Source of the DNA: CAVXDY01 sp963721335
GTDB taxonomy: Bacteria > Actinomycetota > Thermoleophilia > Miltoncostaeales > Miltoncostaeaceae
Direction of reading: 5' to 3'
NCBI GenBank assembly: GCA_963721335.1
Contig: CAVRIV010000008.1
Coordinates: 1,240,001-1,304,000, forward strand
Length of the DNA: 64,000 bases
Under the pieces are notes generated by a model. It was given only the letters and a program-made list of their open reading frames with translations, searched no databases and had not been told where the DNA came from. Positions within the stretch are counted from its first letter, which is position 1, and each line of letters begins with the position of its first letter. A program made the position numbers and the translations under genes. Positions 44,622-52,975 of this stretch are shown here, one piece after another.

Positions 44622-46501
44622 TCACCTCCTGGGCGCGCCTCCCCAGCGGACCCGATAGAACTCGAACCGGTCGCGCCAGCCGGCGGGCAGGTACGGGATC
44701 CGCGCCAGGTCCTCCAGGAGGTCCTGGTGATACGCCCGGTACTTCGGGCTCGCGACGCTGCCCCCGAGTTGGTACAGGGTCGCCCCGCCGCCCAGGTCGT
44801 AGGCGGGGAGCCAGGTGTACGCGGCGAGCGCTCCGGCGCGGACGCGTTCGCGGGCCCGGTCCGCCAGGGGCGCCCACTCCGGGTGCCGTCCGCTCAGGCG
44901 GTTGGCCTGCCGGGCGAAGCGGCTGAGGCTGAGAACCGACTGCAGGAAGCCGTTCAACACGCGGTCGCGGCTGCGGTAGGCGTACTCCAGGTACCAGGCG
45001 CCGGGGACCCCGGGTGTCGAAAACGACCCCTCCCTGACGACGGTCGACGGAGAACGTCGAGAGGTACTGCGCCGCGATGCGGCGCGCCGCGTTCACCTCA
45101 TGGGCGTCGGCTCCCGGCGGGAGGGCCGGAACGAGATCCGCCAGGATGAGGCCCGTGCCCATCGCGTCCCGCCACGGGGGCGGGTGCCCGTCCTCGGGTA
45201 CGGCGAAGAGGTTCTCGTTCACGCGGAACTTCCGCCGGCCGGCGCGATCGAGAGTGGACATCGCGACGATCTCGGAGACGGCGCGGCGATAGCTCGCGAT
45301 CGGGCCGTCGTGGAGCCTGCCGTTGAGCTCGCTCGCGGCATGGACCCAGTTGGGGAAGAGCCCCTGGCCGGCGTAGACGGTCCAGGTCAGGTGCGAACCG
45401 GCCGGGCGCCACCACGAGCGGTCGCCACCCGGCGCCCCCGATGCGCGCCAGACGCTGTTCTCCCGCTGGATGCGCTGCGCCTGGCCCATCGACGAGCAGG
45501 CCGTCGCGCGGGTGAAGGGTCGCGTGGCCGCCTGCAGGACCTCGACCTCGGCCGCCGGAACGCGAAGCGTGCGCCATGGGGAGGCGTTGCCGACTCCATC
45601 GACGGCGCGGATCTCGACGGTCCCGCCCGGCCGGGCGGTCAGCGGTCGCGGCGGATCCTCCACGGGTCTGGTCCGTGACGACGAGGAGCGGGCCTTCAGC
45701 GTGGCGAGCCCGGACAGCTCATCGCGGGCGGCGGCGCGCACCGTGACGGGAACGCGGCGGCGGGAGGTCCCCGCGACGGCCGGCCCGCCCGGCGCGCAGA
45801 CGAGAACCGGCGCCGACTGGGTCGCGCTGCGCGCGACCGATCGCCGGCGGGGTGCGATCGAGGCCCACCCCGTCCACGCGATCGAAGCCGGGCAGGTGAT
45901 TGCCCCCGGCGTCCAGGAAGCGCGCGAACACCTGCCGGGGGCCGTCCGGGGCCGCGTCCTCGAGCCGCCAGGGGACGCCCGGTGCAAGGGGCACCGGGAC
46001 GGCGCCCGCGAAGTCGGCGGCGTTCGCGATCTGCGCCCGCACGGCCCCCGGGGGCCCGCGGACCTCCACCGACACGTCCGGTCGCCGGGTGAACAGCGCG
46101 CCCCCCTCGATGTGGATCGCGGCGAGCTCGCCCGCGGGGGGGCCCGGGCCCACCTCGATGCTCGCGGATGCGGTCCCCGTGGCGCCCGACGGGTCGGTCA
46201 CCTGGAGCACGACCTGGTAGACGCCCGCGACCGCGAAGGGATGGCTCACGGCGACTCCGCCCCCGAGCCCTCCGTCGCCGAAGCTCCACCGGAACGTCAG
46301 AGGGGCGCCCTCGGGGTCGAACGACGTCGAGGCGTCGAGGGTCGCGAGCTCACCGGCCCGCACGGGAGCCGGCGGCGCGAAGGCGGCGACGGGGCTCTCA
46401 TCGGCGCGAGCGACGGCGGGGCCCGCGACGCCCACCGCACCGACGGCCGAGAACAGGCATGCAACCGCGCGACACCTGACGGCCCACCTCCTGGAGCGCA
46501 C
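44622..46501 (-). CDS. Secreted PKD-domain protein with D-glucuronyl C5-epimerase-like C-terminal region, frameshifted
   Basis: A twin-Arg signal peptide (RRWAVRCRAVACLFSAVGAV) precedes a PKD repeat (ATLDASTSFDPEGAPLTFRW and SFGDGG). Next comes a beta domain (PDVSVEVRGPPGAVRAQI). The C-terminal half has the features of glucuronyl C5-epimerase: the SELNG-type motif in ASELNGRLHDG, NENLFAVPEDG, GAWYLEYAYRSRD after frame repair, VLNGFLQSVLSLSRFAR and a YHQDLLEDLARI ending. Frame changes near 45825 and 45015 each need one CG unit. It could epimerise an extracellular uronate polymer; the substrate is unknown. The GTG at 46501 is the likely start. Confidence 0.7.
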
Positions 46502-46601
46502 CTCCGACGAGGGTGGCACAGGACGGCCCGAGATCCGTCTTCGCGGTCGCTCTACGCATGAAACGCGTCGGTACCGAACGGTCGCGGGTGCCGCATCGCG
46601 G

Positions 46602-47723
46602 TCAGATCGGTGAGGGGACGGCCGCCGCGAGGTCCGGTAGCGCGCGCGCCACCTCGTCGGCGCCCGGCATCGCACGGATCTCCGCCCCGAGCCGGCGGGC
46701 CGCACCGGTGAAACGCGTGTCGTCGAGCAGGCGGACCGCAGCCGCCCGGACGCTCGCGGACCCGAGCTCCGGGGGCGCCAGCGCGAGCGCGACGCCGTCG
46801 CGGGTGCACGCCTCGGCGTTGATGAACTGGTCGGCGCCCTGCGGGAGCATCAGCTGGGGCAGGTCGTGGGCGAGGGCGCCGAGCATGATCCCCGCCCCGC
46901 CCTGTGAGACCACCAGGCGGCAGCGCGGCAGCAGGAGGGCGTGCGGCAGGTAGGTCTCGATCAGGACGTGGGCGGGCTGGGGGCCGAAGCTTCTGGGGTC
47001 GACGCCCGGTCCGCAGGTCACGACGAGGTTGAGGGGCAGCGCGCGGAGGCCCTCGATGGCCGTCTCGAGCACGCCGGGCGTCTCGTGGAACAGGGTGCCC
47101 ATGGTGAGGTGGATCGTGTCGGCGTGCGGGAGCGCGTCGATCGCGGCGGGCAGCCGCTCGCCGGCGGCCGGCAGCCCCGGCACGGGCCGCAGCGGCAGCG
47201 TCCGTGACCACATCCGCTCCCCCGCGGGTTGCAGGGACGCCGGCATGGCCTCGAGATAGACGGCCGCCCGGACCGCATCGACGCCGTCCGGCAGCCCCCA
47301 TCGCCGGTGGACCAGGTCGATCGCCGGCTGGAGCTCCGCCCAGATCGGCATCGGCGGCATGACCCCGAGGCCGTGGACGACGAACGGCACGCCGACGGCG
47401 CGGGCCGCCACGGGACCCGCGAGCTCGAACTCGTCGCAGACCACGAGGTCAGGCCGCCAGGCCGCCGCGCGCGGCACCAGGTCGGCCGCGCGGCGCTCGG
47501 CGCTGATCGCGAAGTAGCGGCCCGACGGCGGGCCGGTTGCGCCGATCTCGGCGTGCGACGGCCCGACCGTCCAGGTCCCGAGGCGCTGCCGCCCGAGGTG
47601 TGCCGTCATGTCCTCGCCGGTTGCGACGACGACCTCGTGGCCGGCGTCCCGCGCCGCGAGCGCGAGCGGCAGCATCGGGTTGACGTGGCCGTACAGCGGA
47701 TAGGTGGTGAACAGGATGCGCAT
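46602..47723 (-). CDS. UDP-glycosyltransferase-like (MGT/GT1) enzyme
   Basis: 373 aa GT-B fold enzyme: MRILFTTYPLYGHVNPMLPL acceptor-side start, WRPDLVVCDEFELAGPVAA, and the donor-binding C-terminal motif around CRLVVSQGGAGIMLGALAHDLPQLMLP. Enzymes of this group glycosylate natural products or lipids; the last gene of a TetR/NmrA-like operon. Confidence 0.9.
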   Translation of the reverse strand: MRILFTTYPLYGHVNPMLPLALAARDAGHEVVVATGEDMTAHLGRQRLGTWTVGPSHAEIGATGPPSGRYFAISAERRAADLVPRAAAWRPDLVVCDEFELAGPVAARAVGVPFVVHGLGVMPPMPIWAELQPAIDLVHRRWGLPDGVDAVRAAVYLEAMPASLQPAGERMWSRTLPLRPVPGLPAAGERLPAAIDALPHADTIHLTMGTLFHETPGVLETAIEGLRALPLNLVVTCGPGVDPRSFGPQPAHVLIETYLPHALLLPRCRLVVSQGGAGIMLGALAHDLPQLMLPQGADQFINAEACTRDGVALALAPPELGSASVRAAAVRLLDDTRFTGAARRLGAEIRAMPGADEVARALPDLAAAVPSPI

Positions 47724-47746
47724 GCCGGTACCTCCGTGCGGTGCCG

Positions 47747-48376
47747 CTAGGGGAAGAGGCTCGGTGTCGTGCGGATGGAGCCCGCGTCGGCGAGCTGGTC
47801 GAGCATGAAGCGCGCGACGTCGGCCCGGGACAGCCGTGGAAGCAGGGTGCCCGCGGCGATCTCCTCACCGCTCCGGTAGGCACCGGTGGCCGGCCCGCCC
47901 GTCAACTTCGGAGCGCGGACGATCGTCCAGTCCAGTGCGCTCTGCGCGATGAGCTCCTCCTTGCGCTCGTGGTCGGCGACCTCGTTCCGGAGCACCCTCC
48001 ACAGCGCGTGGTGGATGAGCGGCCCCGCGCGCCGGCGGCTCGCGCGGACGCCCACGAACGAGAGGTACACGAGCCGCCGCGTCCCGGATCGCTCCATCGC
48101 GTCCACGATGCGGGCGACGCCGCGGACGACGGCCGGGTCCGAGCGCAGCGGCCGTCCGACCCCGAGGGCCGAGACCACCGCGTCCTGGCCGGCGACCGCG
48201 GCGGCGATCTGGTCCGTGTCGCCGAGCTCACCCGCGACCACCCGCAGGCCGGCGTCGGTCGCGCCGAGCTTCGCGGGGTTGCGGACGAACGCGGTGACGT
48301 CCATCCCCCGCGCCAGCGACTGCCGGACGAGCTCGCGTCCGGTCGCGCCGGTGGCGCCGAAGATCGCGACCCTCAT
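47747..48376 (-). CDS. NAD(P)-binding atypical SDR (NmrA-like)
   Basis: 209 aa with the glycine-rich cofactor motif MRVAIFGATGATGRELVRQ and DVTAFVRNPAKLG. LVYLSFVGVRASRR replaces the classical Ser-Tyr-Lys triad, as is usual for the NmrA/NAD(P)H-binding group. Its ATG overlaps the TetR stop (ATGA), and 23 bp separate it from the glycosyltransferase gene. A redox sensor or quinone reductase role is possible. Confidence 0.88.
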   Translation of the reverse strand: MRVAIFGATGATGRELVRQSLARGMDVTAFVRNPAKLGATDAGLRVVAGELGDTDQIAAAVAGQDAVVSALGVGRPLRSDPAVVRGVARIVDAMERSGTRRLVYLSFVGVRASRRRAGPLIHHALWRVLRNEVADHERKEELIAQSALDWTIVRAPKLTGGPATGAYRSGEEIAAGTLLPRLSRADVARFMLDQLADAGSIRTTPSLFP

Positions 48377-48975
48377 GACGGGTCCCTTCCGTCGGCGGCG
48401 GGCACGAGTGCCGCCAGCATGTCGTCGGCGTAGGCGCGCAGCTCCGCGTCGCTCACCCGCGCGCCGCCGCTGCGGACGAGGTCGAAGAGGCCGACGTACG
48501 CGGCGCTGGTCAGGAGCGCGCGGCGCCTGGCTCGCGCGCGCGGAAGGCCGAGCTCCATGTACGTGTCGGTCAGGTACCGGATCCGCTCCTCCGTCGCGCG
48601 CGCGACCACGGGCGCGACGAGCGGATGGGACGCGGACGCCAGGAGCGCGGCGTCGCGGAGGCCGCCGTCCCGGTCGGTGATCGCCGCCGTCATCACCGCG
48701 TGGATCCGCACGCGCGGATCGCCGATGAGCTGGAGCCGCTCCCGGACGTCCGTCGTGTCCCGGCGCTCCCACTCCTCGAGAGCCGCGGTGATGAGGGCGT
48801 CCCGGCTCGCGAAGTGGTGGTAGAAGCTGCCCTTCGTCGTCCCGAGGCGTGCGGCGAGCGGCTCGACCGCCACCGCCCCGACGCCCCCCTCGACGAGGGC
48901 GTCCATCGCGGCGGCGATCCAGTCGCCGGCGGACAGCGAGGCGCCTCGGCGCCGCGGTGAGGTCGTCGTCTCCAT
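48373..48975 (-). CDS. TetR-family repressor
   Basis: 200 aa. The N-terminal HTH is seen in PLAARLGTTKGSFYHHFAS, followed by a ligand-binding helical domain. It stands first in the tetR-nmrA-glycosyltransferase operon. Two ATACGC/GCGTAT inverted repeats occur at the 5' end (48974 and 48993), so it probably represses itself and the divergent osmC gene. The ATG at 48975 overlaps an operator half-site; an upstream ATG at 48996 lies within the other operator. The start is therefore uncertain. Confidence 0.88.
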   Translation of the reverse strand: METTTSPRRRGASLSAGDWIAAAMDALVEGGVGAVAVEPLAARLGTTKGSFYHHFASRDALITAALEEWERRDTTDVRERLQLIGDPRVRIHAVMTAAITDRDGGLRDAALLASASHPLVAPVVARATEERIRYLTDTYMELGLPRARARRRALLTSAAYVGLFDLVRSGGARVSDAELRAYADDMLAALVPAADGRDPS

Positions 48976-48987
48976 ACGTCGGCGTAT
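48974..48987. promoter_or_regulatory. Putative TetR operator 2 (ATACG-N4-CGTAT)
   Basis: ATACGTCGGCGTAT overlaps the tetR start codon. It is an imperfect version of the 18-bp palindrome 6 bp further upstream and should be bound by the same repressor. Confidence 0.65.
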
Positions 48988-48992
48988 CTTAA

Positions 48993-49010
48993 ACATACGC
49001 TTGCGTATGT
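48993..49010. promoter_or_regulatory. Putative TetR operator 1, perfect 18-bp palindrome
   Basis: ACATACGC-TT-GCGTATGT is perfectly symmetrical and lies in the region between tetR and the divergent osmC gene. The 49010-49158 stretch after it is less GC-rich and should hold the osmC promoter. Confidence 0.75.
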
Positions 49011-49158
49011 CGCAACCCCGAATGGGTTCCGCGGCGAACCGCAGCCTCTTCCACTCGGCTCGACGTCCGGATATAGACTCACGACGCTTAAACACGCGAT
49101 AACCCGCGGTCTTCCGTAGATAAGTGCGCGGAGGCCCACTCTCGAACAGGAGCGCACC

Positions 49159-49719
49159 ATGAGCACGACCGACATCCCGGTGGACAACGGCGTCAACGTC
49201 GAGGCCCTGCTGGGTGTCCGCGACGCGCTCGCCGACACCCCCGACATCGCGCAGTTCCAGTGGCGCGCCACGACCTCGTGGGTCCGGGGCACCCACAGCC
49301 AGTCCAGCGTCGAGTCCTTCTACGGATTCGGCGAGGAGCAGCAGCACCGGACGACCTTCACCTACGACGCCGACCACCCCCTCCAGTTCGCCGCCGAGGA
49401 CAACGGCGTCACGCCGGTGGAGTACGTGCTCGTGGCGCTCGGCAGCTGCCTCACCGCGGGCATCGCCGCCGTGGCGCAGCAGCGCAAGATCCAGCTCAGC
49501 TCGGTCAGCGCCACCATCGAGGCCTCGATGGACCTCCACGGCATCCTCGGCGCCGACCCCGACGTCCGCAACGGCTTCAGCGACATCAAGGTCTCCTACG
49601 ACATCGACGCGGACGCGAGCCCGCAGGACATCCAGGCGCTCGTCGCCCAGTCGCAGAAGCGCTCCGCCGTGTTCGACGTGCTGACCAACCCGACGAACAT
49701 CGTCGTCGAGGTGAACTGA
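49159..49719 (+). CDS. OsmC-family protein
   Basis: 186 aa, alpha/beta fold of the OsmC/Ohr group. Markers are ADHPLQFAAEDNGVTPVEYVL, and the Cys region LVALGSCLTAGIAAVAQQR. A second Cys is not seen at the Ohr position, so hydroperoxide reduction is not certain. AGGAG precedes the ATG. Next to the flavin monooxygenase gene (24 bp), probably one operon. Confidence 0.87.
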   Translation: MSTTDIPVDNGVNVEALLGVRDALADTPDIAQFQWRATTSWVRGTHSQSSVESFYGFGEEQQHRTTFTYDADHPLQFAAEDNGVTPVEYVLVALGSCLTAGIAAVAQQRKIQLSSVSATIEASMDLHGILGADPDVRNGFSDIKVSYDIDADASPQDIQALVAQSQKRSAVFDVLTNPTNIVVEVN

Positions 49720-49742
49720 GCCCCGGACGGCGGAACACGCCC

Positions 49743-51009
49743 GTGCCGCACCTTCCCGTGGTGGTGGTGGGAGCCGGCCACTGCGGGCTGGCCATGAGCC
49801 GCTGCCTCGCCGAGCGCTCGATCGACCACGTGGTCCTCGAGCGCGGTGAGGTGGCGAACTCGTGGCGCACGGAGCGATGGGACTCGCTGCGGCTGCTCAC
49901 CCCCAACTGGCTCAGCAGGCTGCCCGGCCTCACGTACGACGGAGACGACCCGGACGGCTACATGACCGCCGGCGAGGTCGTGGGGCTGATCGACCGCTAC
50001 GCCACGGAGGGCACGGCTCCGGTCCACACCCACACGACGGTGCGATCGCTGCGCGCCGCCCGAGACGGGGGCTACGCCGTCGACACGGACCAGGGGAGCT
50101 GGTCGGCCGACGCCGTCGTGATCGCGTCGGGCGCCTGCAACGTCGCGTCGGTGCCGGCGCTGCGGGAGGCCCTCCCGCCGGGGATCACCTCACTCACGGC
50201 GCACGAATACAAGAACCCCGACCAGGTGCCCGAGGGCGGCGTCCTGGTCGTCGGCGCCTCGGCGAGCGGCACCCAGATCGCCGACGAGTTGCTGCGGCAC
50301 GGGCGCGCGGTCAGCCTCGCCGTGGGGGAGCACGTCCGGGTGCCGCGCCGCTACCGCGGGGCGGACATCCTCTGGTGGATGGAGGCCGCGGGCGTCCTCG
50401 ACGAGCGCTACGACGAGATGGACGATCTCGTCCGGGCGCGCAGCCTGCCCTCGATGCAGCTGGCCGGCTCACCGGGCGCCGAGACCCTCGACCTGAACAC
50501 GCTCACCCGGCGCGGCGCACGGCTGCTCGGGCGGCTCGCGGCCGTCCGCGACGGGCGGCTGCTGTTCTCCGGCTCGCTGCCGAACGTCTGCCGGCTCGCG
50601 GACCTGAAGCTCAGCCGGCTCCTCGACACCCTCGATGCCTGGGCCGCCGACACCGGCTTCGACGCCTCCGAGCCGCCCGAGCGGTTCGCCCCGACCGAGG
50701 TCCCCTCGCCTCCCGCTGCTGGAACTCGATCTGGGACGCGGCGAGATCCAGACGATCATCTGGGCCACCGGATACCGACCCGATCTCTCGTGGCTGGAGC
50801 TCCCGGTGCTCAACCCGCGCGGCCGCCTGATCCACGACGGCGGCGTGACCCGCTTCCCCGGGCTCTACCTGATGGGCATGCCGTTCCTGCGCCGGCGCAA
50901 GTCGACCCTCATCGACGGCGCCGCCGCCGATGCCCGCGACCTGACCGAGCATCTCGCGGCCCACCTCGATTCGCTCGCCCGGGTCGGCGGGCTGGCGGCA
51001 GCGACCTAG
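49743..51009 (+). CDS. Flavin-dependent monooxygenase-like oxidoreductase, frameshifted once
   Basis: FAD-binding start LPVVVVGAGHCGLAMSRCLA, the substrate-side motif SWRTERWDSLRLLTPNWLSR and a second NADPH-binding GVLVVGASASGTQIADELL. The C-terminus has IQTIIWATGYRPDLSWLEL and FPGLYLMGMPFLRRRKSTL. This is the pattern of class B/YUCCA-like monooxygenases. The frame moves near 50707 and one CG unit restores VPSRLPLLELDLG. GTG start at 49743, 24 bp after osmC. Confidence 0.87.
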
Positions 51010-51566
51010 CCCCCGGGGTTGCTCGTGGCATCGAGGCGGTAGGCGAGGAACACCGATCCCGTGGGGGATCGGGCGACATCCACCAACCCGAGCGTCCGAA
51101 GATCGTCCTTGCCCTCGAAGAGCCTCCGACCCTGGCCCGCGATCGCCGGGGAGATCACCAGCCGAAACTCGTTGACCAGACCGGCCCGCGAGAGCGACTG
51201 GGTGAGCCGGATGCTGCCGTGGAGGCCGATGTCCCCTCCGGGCCGCTGCTTCAGCTCGGTCACGTAGTCGACGGCCGAGCCCGTCACGAGGGTGGAGTGC
51301 GCCCACTCCGGCGACGGGGTCGTCGAGGAGAAGACGTGCTTCGGCGTGGTGTTGATGAAGCTCGCGAACGGCTCGACGGTCAACGTGGGCCAATAGCCGA
51401 CCCAGTAGTCGTAGGTGTTCCGGCCGAGCAGGATGTCGTCCTGCGGCTCGATGACCCGCGCCAGGTTCTCGAAGACGGCGGGATCGCTCTCGAACGGCCA
51501 CTCGCTGGAGTCCTCGAAGACCACGCCGTCGAGCGAGAGCAACACGTAGCTCACGACCTTCCTCAT
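51006..51566 (-). CDS. Dihydrofolate reductase-like (RibD C-terminal domain) protein
   Basis: 186 aa: MRKVVSYVLLSLDGVV start, DDILLGRNTYDYWVGYWP, DIGLHGSIRLTQSLSRAGLV, then EFRLVISPAIAGQGRRLFEG. A second member of the family at 33836. The ATG overlaps the stop of the SRPBCC gene. It is the third gene of an arsR-SRPBCC-DHFR operon, an arrangement seen repeatedly in actinobacteria. Confidence 0.88.
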   Translation of the reverse strand: MRKVVSYVLLSLDGVVFEDSSEWPFESDPAVFENLARVIEPQDDILLGRNTYDYWVGYWPTLTVEPFASFINTTPKHVFSSTTPSPEWAHSTLVTGSAVDYVTELKQRPGGDIGLHGSIRLTQSLSRAGLVNEFRLVISPAIAGQGRRLFEGKDDLRTLGLVDVARSPTGSVFLAYRLDATSNPGG

Positions 51567-52060
51567 GGCGAATTCCTCCCTCCGAGGGCCACGATCTGGT
51601 CGAGCGCGGTCCCCCATCCGTCGTGGAAGCCCATCTCCTCGTGCTCGGCGCGCTCCGCAGGCGTGGCGTGAATCGCCAGCGCCGTGTACCGCGTCCCGCC
51701 CTTCACCGACTCGAGCGAGATCACCGCGGTGAACGCGAAGCCGCCCTCGGGGGCTCGAGGCCGGTAGCCGGGTCCGAGGACGCTCGTCCAGACCAGGCGC
51801 TCGTTCTCGACGACCTCGAGATAGCAGCCGACGTTCGTGGTCTCCTCGCCATCGGGCGAGCGCATCACCGTGCGAAAGAGACCACCCGGGCGCAGGTCGA
51901 TCTCGCACTGGGTCGTGGTGAACGGTGGGGGCGTGAACCACCTCACCACCTGCTCGGGCGTCGTCCACGCTTCCCACACGAACTCCCGCGGCACGTCGAC
52001 CACGCGCTCCAGGAGGAGGTCCAGATCGGGGTCGGGCGCAAAGAGCCGGCCGGCGCTCAC
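51563..52060 (-). CDS. SRPBCC (AHSA1-like) protein
   Basis: 165 aa: LLLERVVDVPREFVWEAWTT, EQVVRWFTPPPFTTTQCEIDLRPGG, YLEVVENERLVWTS and a final helix EHEEMGFHDGWGTALDQIVAL. This is the AHSA1-like sub-group found after small ArsR regulators. The GTG start overlaps the ArsR stop (GTGA). Confidence 0.88.
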   Translation of the reverse strand: MSAGRLFAPDPDLDLLLERVVDVPREFVWEAWTTPEQVVRWFTPPPFTTTQCEIDLRPGGLFRTVMRSPDGEETTNVGCYLEVVENERLVWTSVLGPGYRPRAPEGGFAFTAVISLESVKGGTRYTALAIHATPAERAEHEEMGFHDGWGTALDQIVALGGRNSP

Positions 52061-52395
52061 GTGCGCGTCTCCTTCATCGCCTCGAGATGGTCGTCGAGCT
52101 GGTCCAGCCGTCGCTCCCACAGGTCGCGCTGGGAGGCGATCCAGCGCTCCGCCGCCTCCAGCGGCGTCGGGGCGAGGCGGTAGGTGCGCACGCGCCCGTG
52201 CTTGCTGGAGGTCACCAGTCCGCACCCCTCGAGGACGCCGAGGTGCTGAGTGAAGGATGGAAGGGCCATGTCGAAGGGGCGGGCCAGCTCGCTGGTCGGC
52301 ACGGGGCCCTGTCCCAGTCGCTCGATGACCGCCCGCCGGGTCGGGTCGGCCAGGGCGTGGAAGAGCCGGTCGAGCGTCGGCGCATACTGAGGCAT
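52057..52395 (-). CDS. ArsR-family regulator
   Basis: 112 aa winged helix: LFHALADPTRRAVIERLGQG, ELARPFDMALPSFTQHLGVLEGCGL and VRTYRLAPTPLEAAERWIA. No cysteine pair for metal binding is present, so it is likely a non-metal sensor. First gene of the coupled arsR-SRPBCC-DHFR operon. Confidence 0.9.
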   Translation of the reverse strand: MPQYAPTLDRLFHALADPTRRAVIERLGQGPVPTSELARPFDMALPSFTQHLGVLEGCGLVTSSKHGRVRTYRLAPTPLEAAERWIASQRDLWERRLDQLDDHLEAMKETRT

Positions 52396-52546
52396 GCGCC
52401 TAAACGTAGTCAGGCCCGTCGCTTAGGTCAAGACCTCAGCGATTGGCGGTGGCTCAGGCCCCCGATGCGCCGGCTCGCCATCCAGCAGATACTGGCGGCT
52501 CCACCGGAGCCGAGTGGCGGCGCCGGACTCATCAAGAGGTGGCGAC

Positions 52547-52819
52547 GTGATTCTGGCGACGACGACATTCGAGGACTTCGACCGCTTCTGGGGGATCTTC
52601 TCGACGAAGGGCGCCGACAAGCGGCGTGCGCACGGCTCGAAGGGCGCGCACGTCTTCCGTGACCCCGCCGACGACCACCGCGTCTGGGTCATCTTCGACT
52701 GGGACGAGGCGGGCTGGCAGAGCTTCGTCTCCGACCCCGAGGTCCCGCCGATCATGAAGGAGGCCGGGCACACGAGCCGGGCCCAGGTGGCGGAGCTCAT
52801 CGAGCGGCTCGACTCCTAG
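52547..52819 (+). CDS. Small dimeric alpha-beta-barrel-like protein
   Basis: 90 aa, VILATTTFEDFDRFWGIFS then a strand AHVFRDPADDHRVWVIFDWD and helix EAGWQSFVSDPEVPPIMK. The layout matches antibiotic-biosynthesis-monooxygenase-like ferredoxin-fold proteins. AAGAGGTGG precedes the GTG at 52547; an upstream ATG at 52514 lacks a ribosome binding site. Confidence 0.7.
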   Translation: MILATTTFEDFDRFWGIFSTKGADKRRAHGSKGAHVFRDPADDHRVWVIFDWDEAGWQSFVSDPEVPPIMKEAGHTSRAQVAELIERLDS

Positions 52820-52904
52820 GGCGGTCGTCTGCGCGGGGCGCCTGGCGACGAGGGCGGTCCGACCTGAACCCGTCGTAGGCGGGGCTGGTCGTCGCCCCGG
52901 CCCC

Positions 52905-52941
52905 GCCCGGCAGGCGGCGGCGTGCGCGCCGCCTGCCGGGC
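52905..52941. terminator. 15-bp perfect GC hairpin between 52819 and 52976
   Basis: Arms GCCCGGCAGGCGGCG and its complement enclose a 7-base loop. It follows the small ferredoxin-fold gene and stands 35 bp before the solute-binding gene start. It can terminate the first transcript or act in the leader of the second. No T-tract follows. Confidence 0.6.
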
Positions 52942-52975
52942 CGTCAGTCATCTGAATCACGATCGGAGGAACGCC

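Noticed and set aside
49010..49158. A small gene in the less GC-rich stretch before osmC
   Set aside because: No frame with a ribosome binding site gives a protein-like sequence. It fits promoter DNA better.
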